Below are positions 51,760 through 60,651 of a stretch of DNA of 64,000 nt, piece after piece. How positions within the stretch are numbered: position 1 is the first letter of the stretch; each line of letters starts with the position of its first letter. The position numbers and the translations under genes are program-made. Location: the NCBI RefSeq assembly GCF_001468065.1, contig NZ_LNYZ01000038.1:106368-170367 (forward strand), read 5' to 3'. Origin of the DNA: Legionella steigerwaltii. Lineage in GTDB: Bacteria; Pseudomonadota; Gammaproteobacteria; Legionellales; Legionellaceae. The notes under the pieces were generated by a model. The model worked only from the letters and a program-made list of their open reading frames with translations, was not told the origin of the DNA and did no database searches.

Positions 51760-52939
51760 CAGGACTTACGAAAAACCCCACCTATTAGGCCAATAGATCA
51801 AAGAAAAACAAGAGAATTCTCAAGGAGAGGATGTCGAAAAGATCATTTGCAATGTAGTTTTATTTATCTAAGATGGCGTATATTTTTTCCGACAGAGCGC
51901 AGCCATAGCCCGCCCAAGAAAGTCATTTGGCCGATTAGAATATTGCCAATATTTGCTAAGTAGCCAAGTCAATTATACGCTCACCAATTATGCGGAGCAT
52001 GTATCTGATGTAAGCCATGATTTGGTAAAATTGTACCTAGAAAGAGAGCGATTAACAGCCAGTGACGTTTGGTTACAAGTTAAGGCTGAGCTTGTGGCAA
52101 GTGAGGAAGGATTTATTGTATTCGATGATACGGTTCTAGATAAAAGCCATTCCCGCCATATCGAATCAGTACGTTGGCAGTACAGTGGTAATGCCCATGG
52201 CGTTATTCGCGGAATAGGACTGGTTAACTGCATCTACGTTAACCCACAGACCGAGCAATTTTGGGTTATCGATTTTAGAATTTTTGACCCGGAAAAAGAC
52301 GGGAAAGGTAAAGCAGACCATGTGAAAGACATGCTTAATAATATTGTTTACCACAAGAAATTACCGTTTAAAACGGTGTTAATGGATACCTGGTATGCTA
52401 CCAGCACGCTGATGTTGTTTATCAATGATCATAACAAAATATTCTATTGCCCCATGAGAAAAAATCGATTAGCTAAACTCAAGGGGTCTGATGAAACCTA
52501 CCAGCCATTGCGTAGCTTTGAATGGAGCGAAGATGAATTAAGACACGGCAAGCTCATTAGGCTTAAAGGGATGCCTGAGCATTTACAGATGAAGTTGTTT
52601 TCTGTTGCTATTTCTTCTAATAGAACAGATCTTATTGCTACTAATGATACGTCACAAACTTGCGCTAATGACACGAAGAAAATTTGTGCCATACGATGGT
52701 ATGTGGAACAATTTCATCGCGAAGTGAAGCAGCTTACTGGTATTGATAAATGTCAGTGCCGCAAGCAACGCATACAACGAAATCACATCGCCTGCGCTAT
52801 TTATGTCTGGGTTAATTTGAAAAAAATTGCTTACCAAACGGCACAAACTGTCTATCAAATAAAAAAAAACCTCTTAAAAAATTATCTTATCAATGAACTA
52901 AAAAATCCTTCTGTTTTAATGAGTTTTTCGTAAGTCCTG
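51760..52939. mobile_element. Complete insertion sequence, IS4/IS701-like
   Basis: 1180 bp bounded by 17-bp perfect terminal inverted repeats (CAGGACTTACGAAAAAC at 51760-51776; its complement at 52923-52939) and flanked by a 5-bp direct repeat ATCAA (51755-51759 and 52940-52944). One transposase gene fills it. The target duplication shows insertion in place. The right end sits inside the remnant of yhaV. Confidence 0.88.
51953..52933 (+). CDS. DDE transposase of the IS4/IS701 type
   Basis: About 326 residues from TTG 51953. The frame stays open to about 51872 without an ATG, so the true start is uncertain and may lie upstream or be damaged. Catalytic positions are visible: first Asp in VFDDTVLDK, second in VLMDTWYAT, and Glu in WYVEQFHREVKQLTGIDK, the Y-x2-R/H-x3-E-x6-K type signature. 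It would cut and join the 17-bp inverted repeats. Confidence 0.82.
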   Translation: MLSSQVNYTLTNYAEHVSDVSHDLVKLYLERERLTASDVWLQVKAELVASEEGFIVFDDTVLDKSHSRHIESVRWQYSGNAHGVIRGIGLVNCIYVNPQTEQFWVIDFRIFDPEKDGKGKADHVKDMLNNIVYHKKLPFKTVLMDTWYATSTLMLFINDHNKIFYCPMRKNRLAKLKGSDETYQPLRSFEWSEDELRHGKLIRLKGMPEHLQMKLFSVAISSNRTDLIATNDTSQTCANDTKKICAIRWYVEQFHREVKQLTGIDKCQCRKQRIQRNHIACAIYVWVNLKKIAYQTAQTVYQIKKNLLKNYLINELKNPSVLMSFS

Positions 52940-53104
52940 ATCAAATGAAAATAGCGGCTAATTTTTTGGTTGCTGATTTTGAACGATAATTTATGGATCT
53001 TTTGACTTTAACTCCCTTACTTCTTCTACCAGAGAAGCAATTTGATTTATAAAAAGAGGATGTGCCAGTATAATCCAATCACTAATGATGAGTGGATTAT
53101 TCAT
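52940..53104 (-). pseudogene. Truncated, frameshifted YhaV toxin remnant
   Basis: From ATG 53104 the frame reads MNNPLIISDWIILAHPLF then LVEEVRELKSKDP before a stop; a shifted frame continues NYRSKSATKKLAAIF up to the IS edge. Together they match the N-terminal third of YhaV. One base is missing between KDP and NYR, and the remainder is lost at the IS insertion. It lies just downstream of a broken prlF, the usual partner. Confidence 0.6.
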
Positions 53105-53139
53105 AGAGGCTTTCCAAAGGTTTTATCCTCAATCTTTGG

Positions 53140-53422
53140 TTATTCTTTTTCTTCCTCATCTAATAACATTTCATTCAAATCAAATTCAACACCATTCAGA
53201 AATGATTCAATTCGATTGAATAATGTTTTATTTATTGAAGTTAAATGCTGGGGGTTATTTCTTATATCTTCAGCTATAGAATCCAGAAAATTATCTATAG
53301 TAGGCATCTTGATTTTCTTCCATTTTCGAAAGGAATACATGCCCATCAGGCTGAACAGTATCAGGAATAATAATTTGATATCTATCTGTTAAAGTAGATT
53401 CAATGTGTAATAGGTTGGCCAC
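53140..53422 (-). pseudogene. Broken PrlF-family antitoxin
   Basis: GTG 53422 has AGGAGA upstream. The first frame reads LLHIESTLTDRYQIIIPDTV then QPDGHVFLSK, which is the AbrB-type domain with the central REALKL...Y block deleted. A second frame, starting within about 53300-53340, reads PTIDNFLDSIAEDIRNNP and ends with the acidic DEEEKE tail. PrlF has exactly this order. A frameshift and an internal deletion therefore separate the pieces. Confidence 0.6.
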
Positions 53423-53524
53423 AATTTCTCTCCTAAATACCTCATATAATATATCGCAATGCAAATGCATTACCAAGTCAAGATCGGGTTTATAATAGAT
53501 CAATAGGTGGCGGCTTCTTATGCC

Positions 53525-53839
53525 CTATCCTCTGTCGCAACTTGTTTTATGTAACGCGTTAATAACAGCGGTAGGGTTGCTTGCAATAACAGTTAAATAA
53601 GCTCTTGCAGATGATTCCGGCGTTCGTTCACCCCGCTCCCATTTTTCTAATGTTCGAACACTGAACCCGAATTCTTCACAAAATTTTTGTCGGCTCATAT
53701 GCATTTTCTTTCTAATAGCCATAACATCTACTTGAGTAGGAACCAGCACTTCATGTGTAACTGCGCCTTCCTGATTACCTTTGGCATACTCAAGAGCTTC
53801 TTGGGCGCCGCGAATTAAACTTTCACCTAAATCACTCAT
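53525..53839 (-). CDS. higA: HigA-type antitoxin (HTH)
   Basis: About 104 residues from ATG 53839, overlapping the toxin gene by 8 bp. The C-terminal half is a Xre-type helix-turn-helix (RKKMHMSRQKFCEEFGFSVRTLEKWERGERTPE). It neutralises the toxin and represses the operon. The toxin-first order is typical of higBA. Operator candidates are at 54210-54245. Confidence 0.82.
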   Translation of the reverse strand: MSDLGESLIRGAQEALEYAKGNQEGAVTHEVLVPTQVDVMAIRKKMHMSRQKFCEEFGFSVRTLEKWERGERTPESSARAYLTVIASNPTAVINALHKTSCDRG

Positions 53840-54197
53840 GTTCAACCTCCCCATAAACCTTAACAATAGATTTAATAATGGTTTTTAATATGCTCTTCTC
53901 GCTTTCGGAAATATTTTCCTTCTTGCTCTTTCCGTAGGCAGTAAATAAAAAAATGGGTATTTTTTGGTTATGATAATAGTATATAACTCGAGCACCACCA
54001 CTCTTACCCTGATTACTATCAGTTGTCCAACGAATCTTCCTTGCCCCACCAGTGCCGGGGATGAGATCTCCTTCCGTAGGATTTTGAGCAATATGACTTA
54101 CAAAGTCCTCTCTGCTTTTCTTATCCATACAAGATTCTGCTTGCTTTAAATATTCAGCCGTTTCAACCACAACTTGTAATTTTTTTATTATTTTCAT
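53832..54197 (-). CDS. higB: HigB/RelE-like toxin
   Basis: 121 residues of the RelE-related group that pairs with HTH antitoxins. Motifs include PGTGGARKIRW and the GGARVIYYYHNQKIPIFLFTAYGKSKKENIS block. The toxin would cleave translated mRNA. Intact, unlike the prlF-yhaV pair next to it. Confidence 0.85.
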   Translation of the reverse strand: MKIIKKLQVVVETAEYLKQAESCMDKKSREDFVSHIAQNPTEGDLIPGTGGARKIRWTTDSNQGKSGGARVIYYYHNQKIPIFLFTAYGKSKKENISESEKSILKTIIKSIVKVYGEVEHE

Positions 54198-54209
54198 AAT
54201 GACATTATG

Positions 54210-54245
54210 ACCCCAAAGGGGTTATTTGTCAACCCTAATGGGGTT
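54210..54245. promoter_or_regulatory. Twin dyads upstream of higBA
   Basis: ACCCCAAAGGGGTT (54210-54223) and AACCCTAATGGGGTT (54231-54245) are 21 bp apart, about two helical turns, just upstream of the toxin ATG. They fit operators bound by the HTH antitoxin. Confidence 0.6.
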
Positions 54246-54382
54246 GTTCCTGAAAGTATATGCTTATTAATTAGAGACTAACCATGACATGTTTATATAA
54301 GTATATTGAATGTTAATTGAATAATTAAAACTAGCCATATCTCCTGCTATAATCAACTGAATTAATTGTGAAAGGATATACA

Positions 54383-55522
54383 ATGGAAAGCCAAATAAAC
54401 ATTGAATATATTTATGATAAAAATATAAATATACTCCTTGGTGCGGGAGCCTCTTATGGCTTATTCCCAACCTTGGAATTAATGTTAGAAGGCGAGAATG
54501 GTAACCGATTCACTATCGAAACTTTAGCGGAAAAATTTGAAAGCCAAAATCAACCTAAACTAAAAACTTTACTATTTATGTATTATTTTAAATCATGTAT
54601 AAAACCTGTTTTAGAATTTTGTATACATAATTTAGAGACTTCCAAACAAAATGTAATACTGCAATATAGTAATTTTATCCATACGATTTTAAGTATTTTA
54701 TATAAACGCACATCGCCTAAACGAAGATGTAATATTTTTACAACAAACTATGATGGATGTATAGCTCTTTCATCGGAAGAAATATTAAAACAAGGGCAAC
54801 GCGATTTTATCTTAAATGATGGAACAAGAGGGTTTAGAAAAAAATATTTACAAGCCAAAAACTTTAATACATTTTTATGCCAGACAGGAATTTTTGAGAA
54901 AAATTATATCGATGTACCTCAAATAAATCTAATTCATCTACATGGTTCGGCTTATTGGCAGAAAGAAGATGATCGCATAATTGTCGATTATCAATCATCA
55001 GGTAAATTTTCAGAAATAGGCCAAATTGTTACTCAAATGAGTCCTCTATTAGATCAATTCACAGACATAATTTCTTCTGATAAATCAGAATTTTCATCTT
55101 TAAACTCTATGCGCTTAGATGATTTAAGTTATGATTTGGAACAACAGTTCTGGCAGGAATACAAAAAAATACCTATTGTTAATCCTGAAAAGTGGAAGTT
55201 TCATGAAACGGTATTTGAGGAACATTATTATCAAATGCTCAGGGCTTTAAGTTATGAACTTGAAAAGGATCATACCATACTTATCTCATTTGGTTTTTCT
55301 TTTGCTGATGAACATATACTTAATTTGATTAAACGTTCTTTATCAAATCATCTACTGCAGTTATTCGTTTGCTGTTTTAATGATCAAGAAAAAAAGAATC
55401 TGGAAAAAAAGTTTCTTGGATATAAGAACATACAATTTATTTCCTGCAAGGAAAATTTAAATTTTGAAATATTTAATACCAATGTTTTCACTTTGGAACC
55501 CAATAACCCAGAGAGACAATAA
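54383..55522 (+). CDS. SIR2-family antiphage NADase
   Basis: 379 residues from ATG 54383 (AAAGGA upstream). SIR2 features: GAGASYG at 20-26, TTNYD at 120-124, HLHG at 185-188, and a C-terminal GFSFADEH near residue 310. In SIR2-HerA defence the SIR2 subunit hydrolyses NAD when phage is sensed, in a large complex with the HerA hexamer. The next gene is HerA, overlapping by 1 bp (TAATG). The pair lies in an AT-rich accessory segment next to a recombinase. Confidence 0.88.
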   Translation: MESQINIEYIYDKNINILLGAGASYGLFPTLELMLEGENGNRFTIETLAEKFESQNQPKLKTLLFMYYFKSCIKPVLEFCIHNLETSKQNVILQYSNFIHTILSILYKRTSPKRRCNIFTTNYDGCIALSSEEILKQGQRDFILNDGTRGFRKKYLQAKNFNTFLCQTGIFEKNYIDVPQINLIHLHGSAYWQKEDDRIIVDYQSSGKFSEIGQIVTQMSPLLDQFTDIISSDKSEFSSLNSMRLDDLSYDLEQQFWQEYKKIPIVNPEKWKFHETVFEEHYYQMLRALSYELEKDHTILISFGFSFADEHILNLIKRSLSNHLLQLFVCCFNDQEKKNLEKKFLGYKNIQFISCKENLNFEIFNTNVFTLEPNNPERQ

Positions 55523-57300
55523 TGACCATTTTAGTAGGTGAGGTTATAGCGGTGCACGGTATAAAAATAATTTTAAAAATTTTCGATGAATCAAGTAAAG
55601 ATACTATATTTTATAAAGGGAATAAGTTTAAAGGTGTATCTATTCGAGAACATTTAATTATTCAAAGGGGGTTTATAAATATTGCCTGTATTGTTGAAGG
55701 GGAATTTCTTGACGAATCTAGATTTGAGGCAGAGAGCAACAAAATCACATATATAAGAAAGGTAGAAGTTAAACCTATTGGTTACTTTAAAAAAGATATT
55801 TTTACCGAAGGAATTAAATTTTTACCCATGATTAAAGATCCGGTGTTTCTTATTTCTGAAGAAGAAATATCTAAAATCTATCATAATGACATGGCAAATC
55901 ATGATCTTGTTATTGGCAAAATGTTAAAAGAAAATATACCTGTCTATCTTCAATGGGAAAAACTGTTCAACACACATATTGGTATATTTGGAAATACCGG
56001 AAGTGGTAAGTCGAATACTTTAGCAAAGTTATATACAACTTTATTTAATTCAAAATTAAATGAAATTAAAAATAAAAGCCAATTCATATTAATCGATTTC
56101 AATGGTGAATATACGAATGATCAGCTGGTCCAAGAAAAAGACAAAACCGTTTACCATTTAAATACTCGAGGAACTGGAAGGGAAAAAAATAAATTTCCCA
56201 TTAGTCCAGAGAATTTATTGGATTCAGAAGTATTAGGCTTATTATTTAAAGCAACCTCAAATACGCAAAAGCCTTTCCTAGATAGATTAGTTAATTCTTG
56301 GAAAAAATATTATGACGAAGACACTAATAGTAATCTTCTCGCCTATATAAAATACACCTTTAAAAAATCATTTTCCGCATCATCCCAAAAAAAGGAAGTT
56401 AAAGATTTACTTCTCACTGCAATGGTAAATATTAATAATAAGGATATGGAAGAGTTTCTAAATAAAATATCGTGGCACTCTACTCAGGAACATTTTATTA
56501 CTGATAGTAACCAACACTTCAATGGTAGTGAAGAGTCTTATAAACTAATAATGAAGGCCAATGTTGATAAAATAACGATTGAAAATATTGATTTTTTTAA
56601 AGAGCTAATTATTCGTGTTCATTTACAGTTAACTAATGATTTAACTTCAAGTCATTTTCAATTTGAGCACATACAACCATTATTAAAAAGAATAGAATCT
56701 ACAGTAAAAGACTTGGAAAAAACTTTATCTGTTTCTTCGAAAAAGCATAATACTCACTTTTTGAAAATCATATCATTAAGAAAATGCAATCAAGATATTA
56801 AAAAAATTATTCCTCTACTTTTAGCTAAATACTATTATGAATCTCATAAAAAAACTGTTAACAGCCCACCGGAAAAGACTTTACATTTAATCATTGATGA
56901 AGCCCATAATGTCTTATCTCTGCAGTCAACACGTGAACAAGAAAGCTGGAAAGATTATCGTTTGGAATTATTTGAAGAAATAATTAAAGAAGGACGTAAA
57001 TTTGGTGTTTTTTTGACATTATCAAGCCAACGACCCGCCGATATTTCCGCAACAATAATGTCTCAGATTCATAATTTTTTTATACATCGCCTCGTAAATG
57101 ATAAAGATTTATTTTTACTAGATAATACTATAAGCACGTTAGATACATTATCAAAAGGTATGATCCCAAACTTAGCAAAAGGCTGCTGTATAATAACAGG
57201 TACATCTTTTAATCTGCCACTCGTAGTCCAAGTAGACAAATTGGAAAGACAGCATCAACCAGATAGTGAAGATGTTAACTTAGCTGAAATATGGCGATAA
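55522..57300 (+). CDS. HerA-like ATPase of the SIR2-HerA defence pair
   Basis: 592 residues. The N-terminal HAS-barrel region is followed by a HerA/FtsK-type ATPase: Walker A GNTGSGKS at 157-164, Walker B LHLIIDEAHNVL near 455-462, sensor LSSQRPADI and the arginine-finger-like segment HRLVND. A helical insert occupies about 280-420. It forms a hexamer that carries SIR2 subunits. A convergent terminator follows. Confidence 0.9.
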   Translation: MTILVGEVIAVHGIKIILKIFDESSKDTIFYKGNKFKGVSIREHLIIQRGFINIACIVEGEFLDESRFEAESNKITYIRKVEVKPIGYFKKDIFTEGIKFLPMIKDPVFLISEEEISKIYHNDMANHDLVIGKMLKENIPVYLQWEKLFNTHIGIFGNTGSGKSNTLAKLYTTLFNSKLNEIKNKSQFILIDFNGEYTNDQLVQEKDKTVYHLNTRGTGREKNKFPISPENLLDSEVLGLLFKATSNTQKPFLDRLVNSWKKYYDEDTNSNLLAYIKYTFKKSFSASSQKKEVKDLLLTAMVNINNKDMEEFLNKISWHSTQEHFITDSNQHFNGSEESYKLIMKANVDKITIENIDFFKELIIRVHLQLTNDLTSSHFQFEHIQPLLKRIESTVKDLEKTLSVSSKKHNTHFLKIISLRKCNQDIKKIIPLLLAKYYYESHKKTVNSPPEKTLHLIIDEAHNVLSLQSTREQESWKDYRLELFEEIIKEGRKFGVFLTLSSQRPADISATIMSQIHNFFIHRLVNDKDLFLLDNTISTLDTLSKGMIPNLAKGCCIITGTSFNLPLVVQVDKLERQHQPDSEDVNLAEIWR

Positions 57301-57324
57301 AATTCGTCATATTTCATAATTATG

Positions 57325-57356
57325 TAAAGTGAATTTTTAGTAGGGCATTCACTTTA
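57325..57356. terminator. Convergent terminator after herA
   Basis: TAAAGTGAAT (57325-57334) and ATTCACTTTA (57347-57356) form a 10-bp stem between the HerA gene and the convergent recombinase gene. Confidence 0.5.
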
Positions 57357-58385
57357 TGCAAAAAGATCTTCAATTGTTGACTGCATTTCTTCTTGGCTGG
57401 GCTTGGCGTATCGAAAAATTTCTTTAATAGAAACGTTCCCACTCAACTCTTGCGCAAAATGCACTCCATGCTTGTCGGTCACTTTCTTTAAAAAAGTATG
57501 TCGAAGTTTATGGGGTGTAAATTCAAATCGCTCATTTTCGGGTAAAAGTGCAAGCACTTGTTTTAAAACACGCTGACATATTCGAAAAATATTCCGTGTA
57601 TTAATACGATTCCCTGCCCTATTTATAAATAAGGGTTCGTTAGGCTCTGAAACTCGGCTCTTTAAATAATTATCCAAATGTTCTCTGGCTTCTTGCGGTA
57701 ACGCAATTTTAGTAGTCACCCGTTTACTTTTATGTCGAACAACAGAATGAAACCCTTTTGAATGATACTGGTGTATATTTAATGAGACCAATTCAGATTC
57801 CCGCAAGCCAGTTCCTAACAATACATAAAAGACTGCCGTCTCCAGTAATGCATTTTGATTTTTTCGAGTACACATTTTGGCACGCTGCTCACAGGCTGCT
57901 TTTAAACGCATAAGCTGTTTCGAACTTAAACCATTCCATTCTGGCGCATCGGTTTGTAAATCCTTAACCCCAGATAACGGATCACCAGCTATTAAGGGTC
58001 TTTGTTGGTAAAGCCATCGGCCTGCATGACGAATGGTTGCCATGGTTCGATTTATGGAAGTCGCCTTGTATCCTTTACCGGTTTTCTCAGAAATGGTATT
58101 ACACAAGGAGCGTTGAAATTGTTTGCTGACTGCTGGTGTCCAATTGTCCACCTGGTCATGCCCTACTTCGACCTGGAAAAAATTTAAAAATTTAGATAAG
58201 TCTTTTTGTTTCGCCTGAACTGTTTTTTCAGGTGCGCCTTTGACATGAACCTGAAAATAAAATGACAACCAGGCCGACAAAGAATTGGTATCAAAATGAA
58301 CATCCAAGGGATGAAAAACCTTATCTACCCCAAACTTTCGATTTTTGTCATTTTGGTCATCCAGGAAATTCAAGGCCTTCTCCAT
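57354..58385 (-). CDS. Tyrosine recombinase next to the defence pair
   Basis: 343 residues with an N-terminal core-binding domain (about 30-140) and a catalytic domain: Arg in LGTGLRESEL, Lys in RHKSKRVTTKIAL, H-x-x-R in FTPHKLRHTF, and Tyr in IFRYAKPS. The second His/Trp position reads LSGNVS in place of LGHxS, which is a substitution. Its start is 23 bp from a 16-bp perfect inverted repeat, and a third copy of the repeat unit lies inside its own first codons. It probably moves or resolves the segment carrying SIR2-HerA. Confidence 0.83.
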   Translation of the reverse strand: MEKALNFLDDQNDKNRKFGVDKVFHPLDVHFDTNSLSAWLSFYFQVHVKGAPEKTVQAKQKDLSKFLNFFQVEVGHDQVDNWTPAVSKQFQRSLCNTISEKTGKGYKATSINRTMATIRHAGRWLYQQRPLIAGDPLSGVKDLQTDAPEWNGLSSKQLMRLKAACEQRAKMCTRKNQNALLETAVFYVLLGTGLRESELVSLNIHQYHSKGFHSVVRHKSKRVTTKIALPQEAREHLDNYLKSRVSEPNEPLFINRAGNRINTRNIFRICQRVLKQVLALLPENERFEFTPHKLRHTFLKKVTDKHGVHFAQELSGNVSIKEIFRYAKPSQEEMQSTIEDLFA

Positions 58386-58445
58386 GAGTGTTTTTTCAAT
58401 AATACCCTATTTGGGGTAGATAAGGTACGTTATCTACCCCAAATA
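58321..58445. repeat. Likely recombinase core site: inverted repeats plus one direct copy
   Basis: TATTTGGGGTAGATAA (58408-58423) and its exact complement (58430-58445) flank GGTACG. A further TTATCTACCCCAAA copy starts at 58321 inside the recombinase gene. Inverted core arms around a 6-bp spacer are the layout of tyrosine-recombinase crossover sites; the extra copy could be an accessory site, as in TnpI systems. Confidence 0.62.
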
Positions 58446-58555
58446 TTAACACATCCTACACCAACTTAAATCTCCCCTGTTTTTATAAATTTTTCTGGGA
58501 TAAAAACTCAGCGCGCCTTATAATGGTGTATCAAGCTTTAACCCCGGATTTAATA

Positions 58556-59104
58556 ATGAATATCAGCCAATTAGACGTAGAAGATAAAATAATCGAAATC
58601 AGAAACAAACATGTCATTATAGATAGTGATGTCGCTCAGTTATATGGTGTAGAAACTAAAAGAATTAACGAAGCTGTAAGCAGAAATCCAGAAAAATTTC
58701 CTGAAGGTTATTTGGTTGAACTTACCGAACAAGAAAAACAGGAGGTAGTCGCAAATTGCGACCACCTAACTTCTCTAAAATTTTCACCTAATTTGCCTAA
58801 GGCTTTCACAGAGAAAGGCCTTTATATGCTAGCGACTATATTAAAAAGCCCAAAAGCCACAGAAACTACCCTAGCTATCATCGATACCTTCACAAAGGTA
58901 AGAGAAATATCACGCACTATTAAAGCAATACCACAAACCCCACAAAACTCACCAAAGTATCAAGAGCTCATGCAAAAAACAGGTGATTTAATTTCAGATC
59001 TAGTAGTTCCTGATGACCTCGACACATCTGAAACTGAAGCTAGCATAGAAGTTAATCTTGCTATTGTAAAATTCAAATATTCAGTCAAGAAAAAAAACAA
59101 GTAA
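58556..59104 (+). CDS. ORF6N-domain protein
   Basis: About 182 residues. ATG 58556 is preferred because a TATAAT (58520-58525) lies where an earlier ATG would start, so transcription probably begins after it. The ORF6N domain covers the first 85 residues (IEIRNKHVIIDSDVAQLYGVETKRINEAVSRNPEKFPEGY...FTEKGLYMLATIL). This is a phage/mobile-element DNA-binding domain. The acidic C-terminus is unrecognised. Confidence 0.82.
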   Translation: MNISQLDVEDKIIEIRNKHVIIDSDVAQLYGVETKRINEAVSRNPEKFPEGYLVELTEQEKQEVVANCDHLTSLKFSPNLPKAFTEKGLYMLATILKSPKATETTLAIIDTFTKVREISRTIKAIPQTPQNSPKYQELMQKTGDLISDLVVPDDLDTSETEASIEVNLAIVKFKYSVKKKNK

Positions 59105-59329
59105 TATTTTGTTGAAAATAAAGCATTTTAATGGGATTACAATATTTTAAATATTGATATGAGGTTTTAATGCTTAGATACCATTTAAATAATGGATTAA
59201 AGCTACATTCCAGACTATGGGGGACTATTTTTTATTAATCAAAGTTGCACTCTGAGCAGTAATCACCGGAATGTGGAAGAAAATTTATGTATGGAATATA
59301 ATTGAACATCTTTTAAACCAAGGTGCTTT

Positions 59330-59659
59330 ATGACAGAAGAGTTGTTTGTTTCTGCCTGGAAGAAAGGGATTAAAAAAGTAGGAGCTGAATTTTTTAATAT
59401 AAAAGCCTCATCTCTTGATATGGCTCAGAAAAAATGGCAGTTAGAGCCAAACTACCAGTTTATCAAAAATGCAATTGGCAGCTACAGTCATGGCAAACAA
59501 GTTTTACTTGGTTTAATGTATTCGTTTTATGATCCTGACTGTGGTCAGGAACTTTTAGTCCAGGCTCAGTGCCCTAATTTCGTGCAGGCAATTTTCATTC
59601 TTGACGAAGAAGCACGGAACATTATCTCACAATTATGGTTACATCATACAGGTTGGTAA
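59330..59659 (+). CDS. Hypothetical protein (109 residues)
   Basis: A 109-residue soluble protein with helical segments and two cysteines (PDCGQE, AQCPNF). AAGGTG lies at the expected distance from the ATG. No family recognised. Neighbours give no clue. Confidence 0.5.
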   Translation: MTEELFVSAWKKGIKKVGAEFFNIKASSLDMAQKKWQLEPNYQFIKNAIGSYSHGKQVLLGLMYSFYDPDCGQELLVQAQCPNFVQAIFILDEEARNIISQLWLHHTGW

Positions 59660-59896
59660 TTTATCTTAAACTGATGTGTAATTTATCCTGAAACAACATA
59701 TAATTTTATCAAAAGCCACTCACCATGGTTCATCATGCCAATAGCAGGAAGCATCATCCATGACAGGTTTTCAATATGTTGACGGGTAAATACAATTCTA
59801 TTTATACCTCAAATCATCTCATTAATCACTTTTTCTGGGTTGAATACAACTTGTTCACTATGCTCCATGGCCTCTATTTAGGAGATTATCACCTGT

Positions 59897-60286
59897 ATGA
59901 ATAATTCAAATAAAGTAGTGGTATCCATGAAGAAATATGTTTGGATATTATATTTTCTTAAACGAGATCCTAGAGTTAATAGGAAAGCTAAATTAGTTGT
60001 ACTAATGACTCTCGCTTATGCTTTGAGCCCAATTGATTTAATTCCTGATTTCATTCCTATTCTAGGATTACTAGATGATTTAATCATTATCCCCTTAGGA
60101 ATTTACTTAGCGATTAAACTAATACCTCAAGAGGTTTGGAATGACTGCAATCGGCTTGCAGATATTTCTATTGATAAAGGTGAGTTATTACCAAAAAACT
60201 GGGTGGTTGCGTCAATTATTGTGCTCTTGTGGGTAATAGTTATTACCCTAGTTGCTAAATGGCTATGGCATTTTTTTCTTACTTAG
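59897..60286 (+). CDS. DUF1232/YkvA-type membrane protein
   Basis: 129 residues. The family signature is intact: LTLAYALSPIDLIPDFIPILGLLDDLIIIPLGI at about 42-76. A second membrane helix is at the C-terminus (ASIIVLLWVIVITLVAKWLW). A Met at residue 11 is an alternative start. The function of the family is not well established. Confidence 0.82.
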   Translation: MNNSNKVVVSMKKYVWILYFLKRDPRVNRKAKLVVLMTLAYALSPIDLIPDFIPILGLLDDLIIIPLGIYLAIKLIPQEVWNDCNRLADISIDKGELLPKNWVVASIIVLLWVIVITLVAKWLWHFFLT

Positions 60287-60651
60287 TTGCCAATCCTTAT
60301 TTGACCTAACTAGTTAATTCCAATTATAAGTTTAGGCGAGCAATCGACCTTTTACCTTCCCTTTATTTACCTCACTCATTCTGTATATAAAATTCACGCT
60401 CTTGTCTATTTTCACCTTGACTAAGAATGATGAGATTGTGAGTCCAGGGCAATTGTCTCGCCACTGGTGAGACAATTTTGTCATCCTAATAGATTTCGTA
60501 CAATTGCCTCATGCTAAACAATTTGGTCTTGTAAATCCTCGAAGTCCCGAATGAGTTTTTTCTATATAATCAGCAAGTTGTGGTACACTCCAGGCCGTGA
60601 AATAGTAAAATAAATAATAATTAACACAAGATAAATATGGATTCATCTTCT
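60287..60651. other. Intergenic region with a large near-palindrome
   Basis: 365 bp without a gene. At 60451-60477, AATTGTCTCGCCA and TGGTGAGACAATT pair through 13 positions with one G-U, around a single base, followed by TT. This may end transcription from the DUF1232 gene or bind a protein. Confidence 0.4.

Noticed and set aside
51742..51963. 73-codon frame overlapping the left IS end
   Set aside because: It crosses the inverted repeat boundary and shows no transposase pattern.
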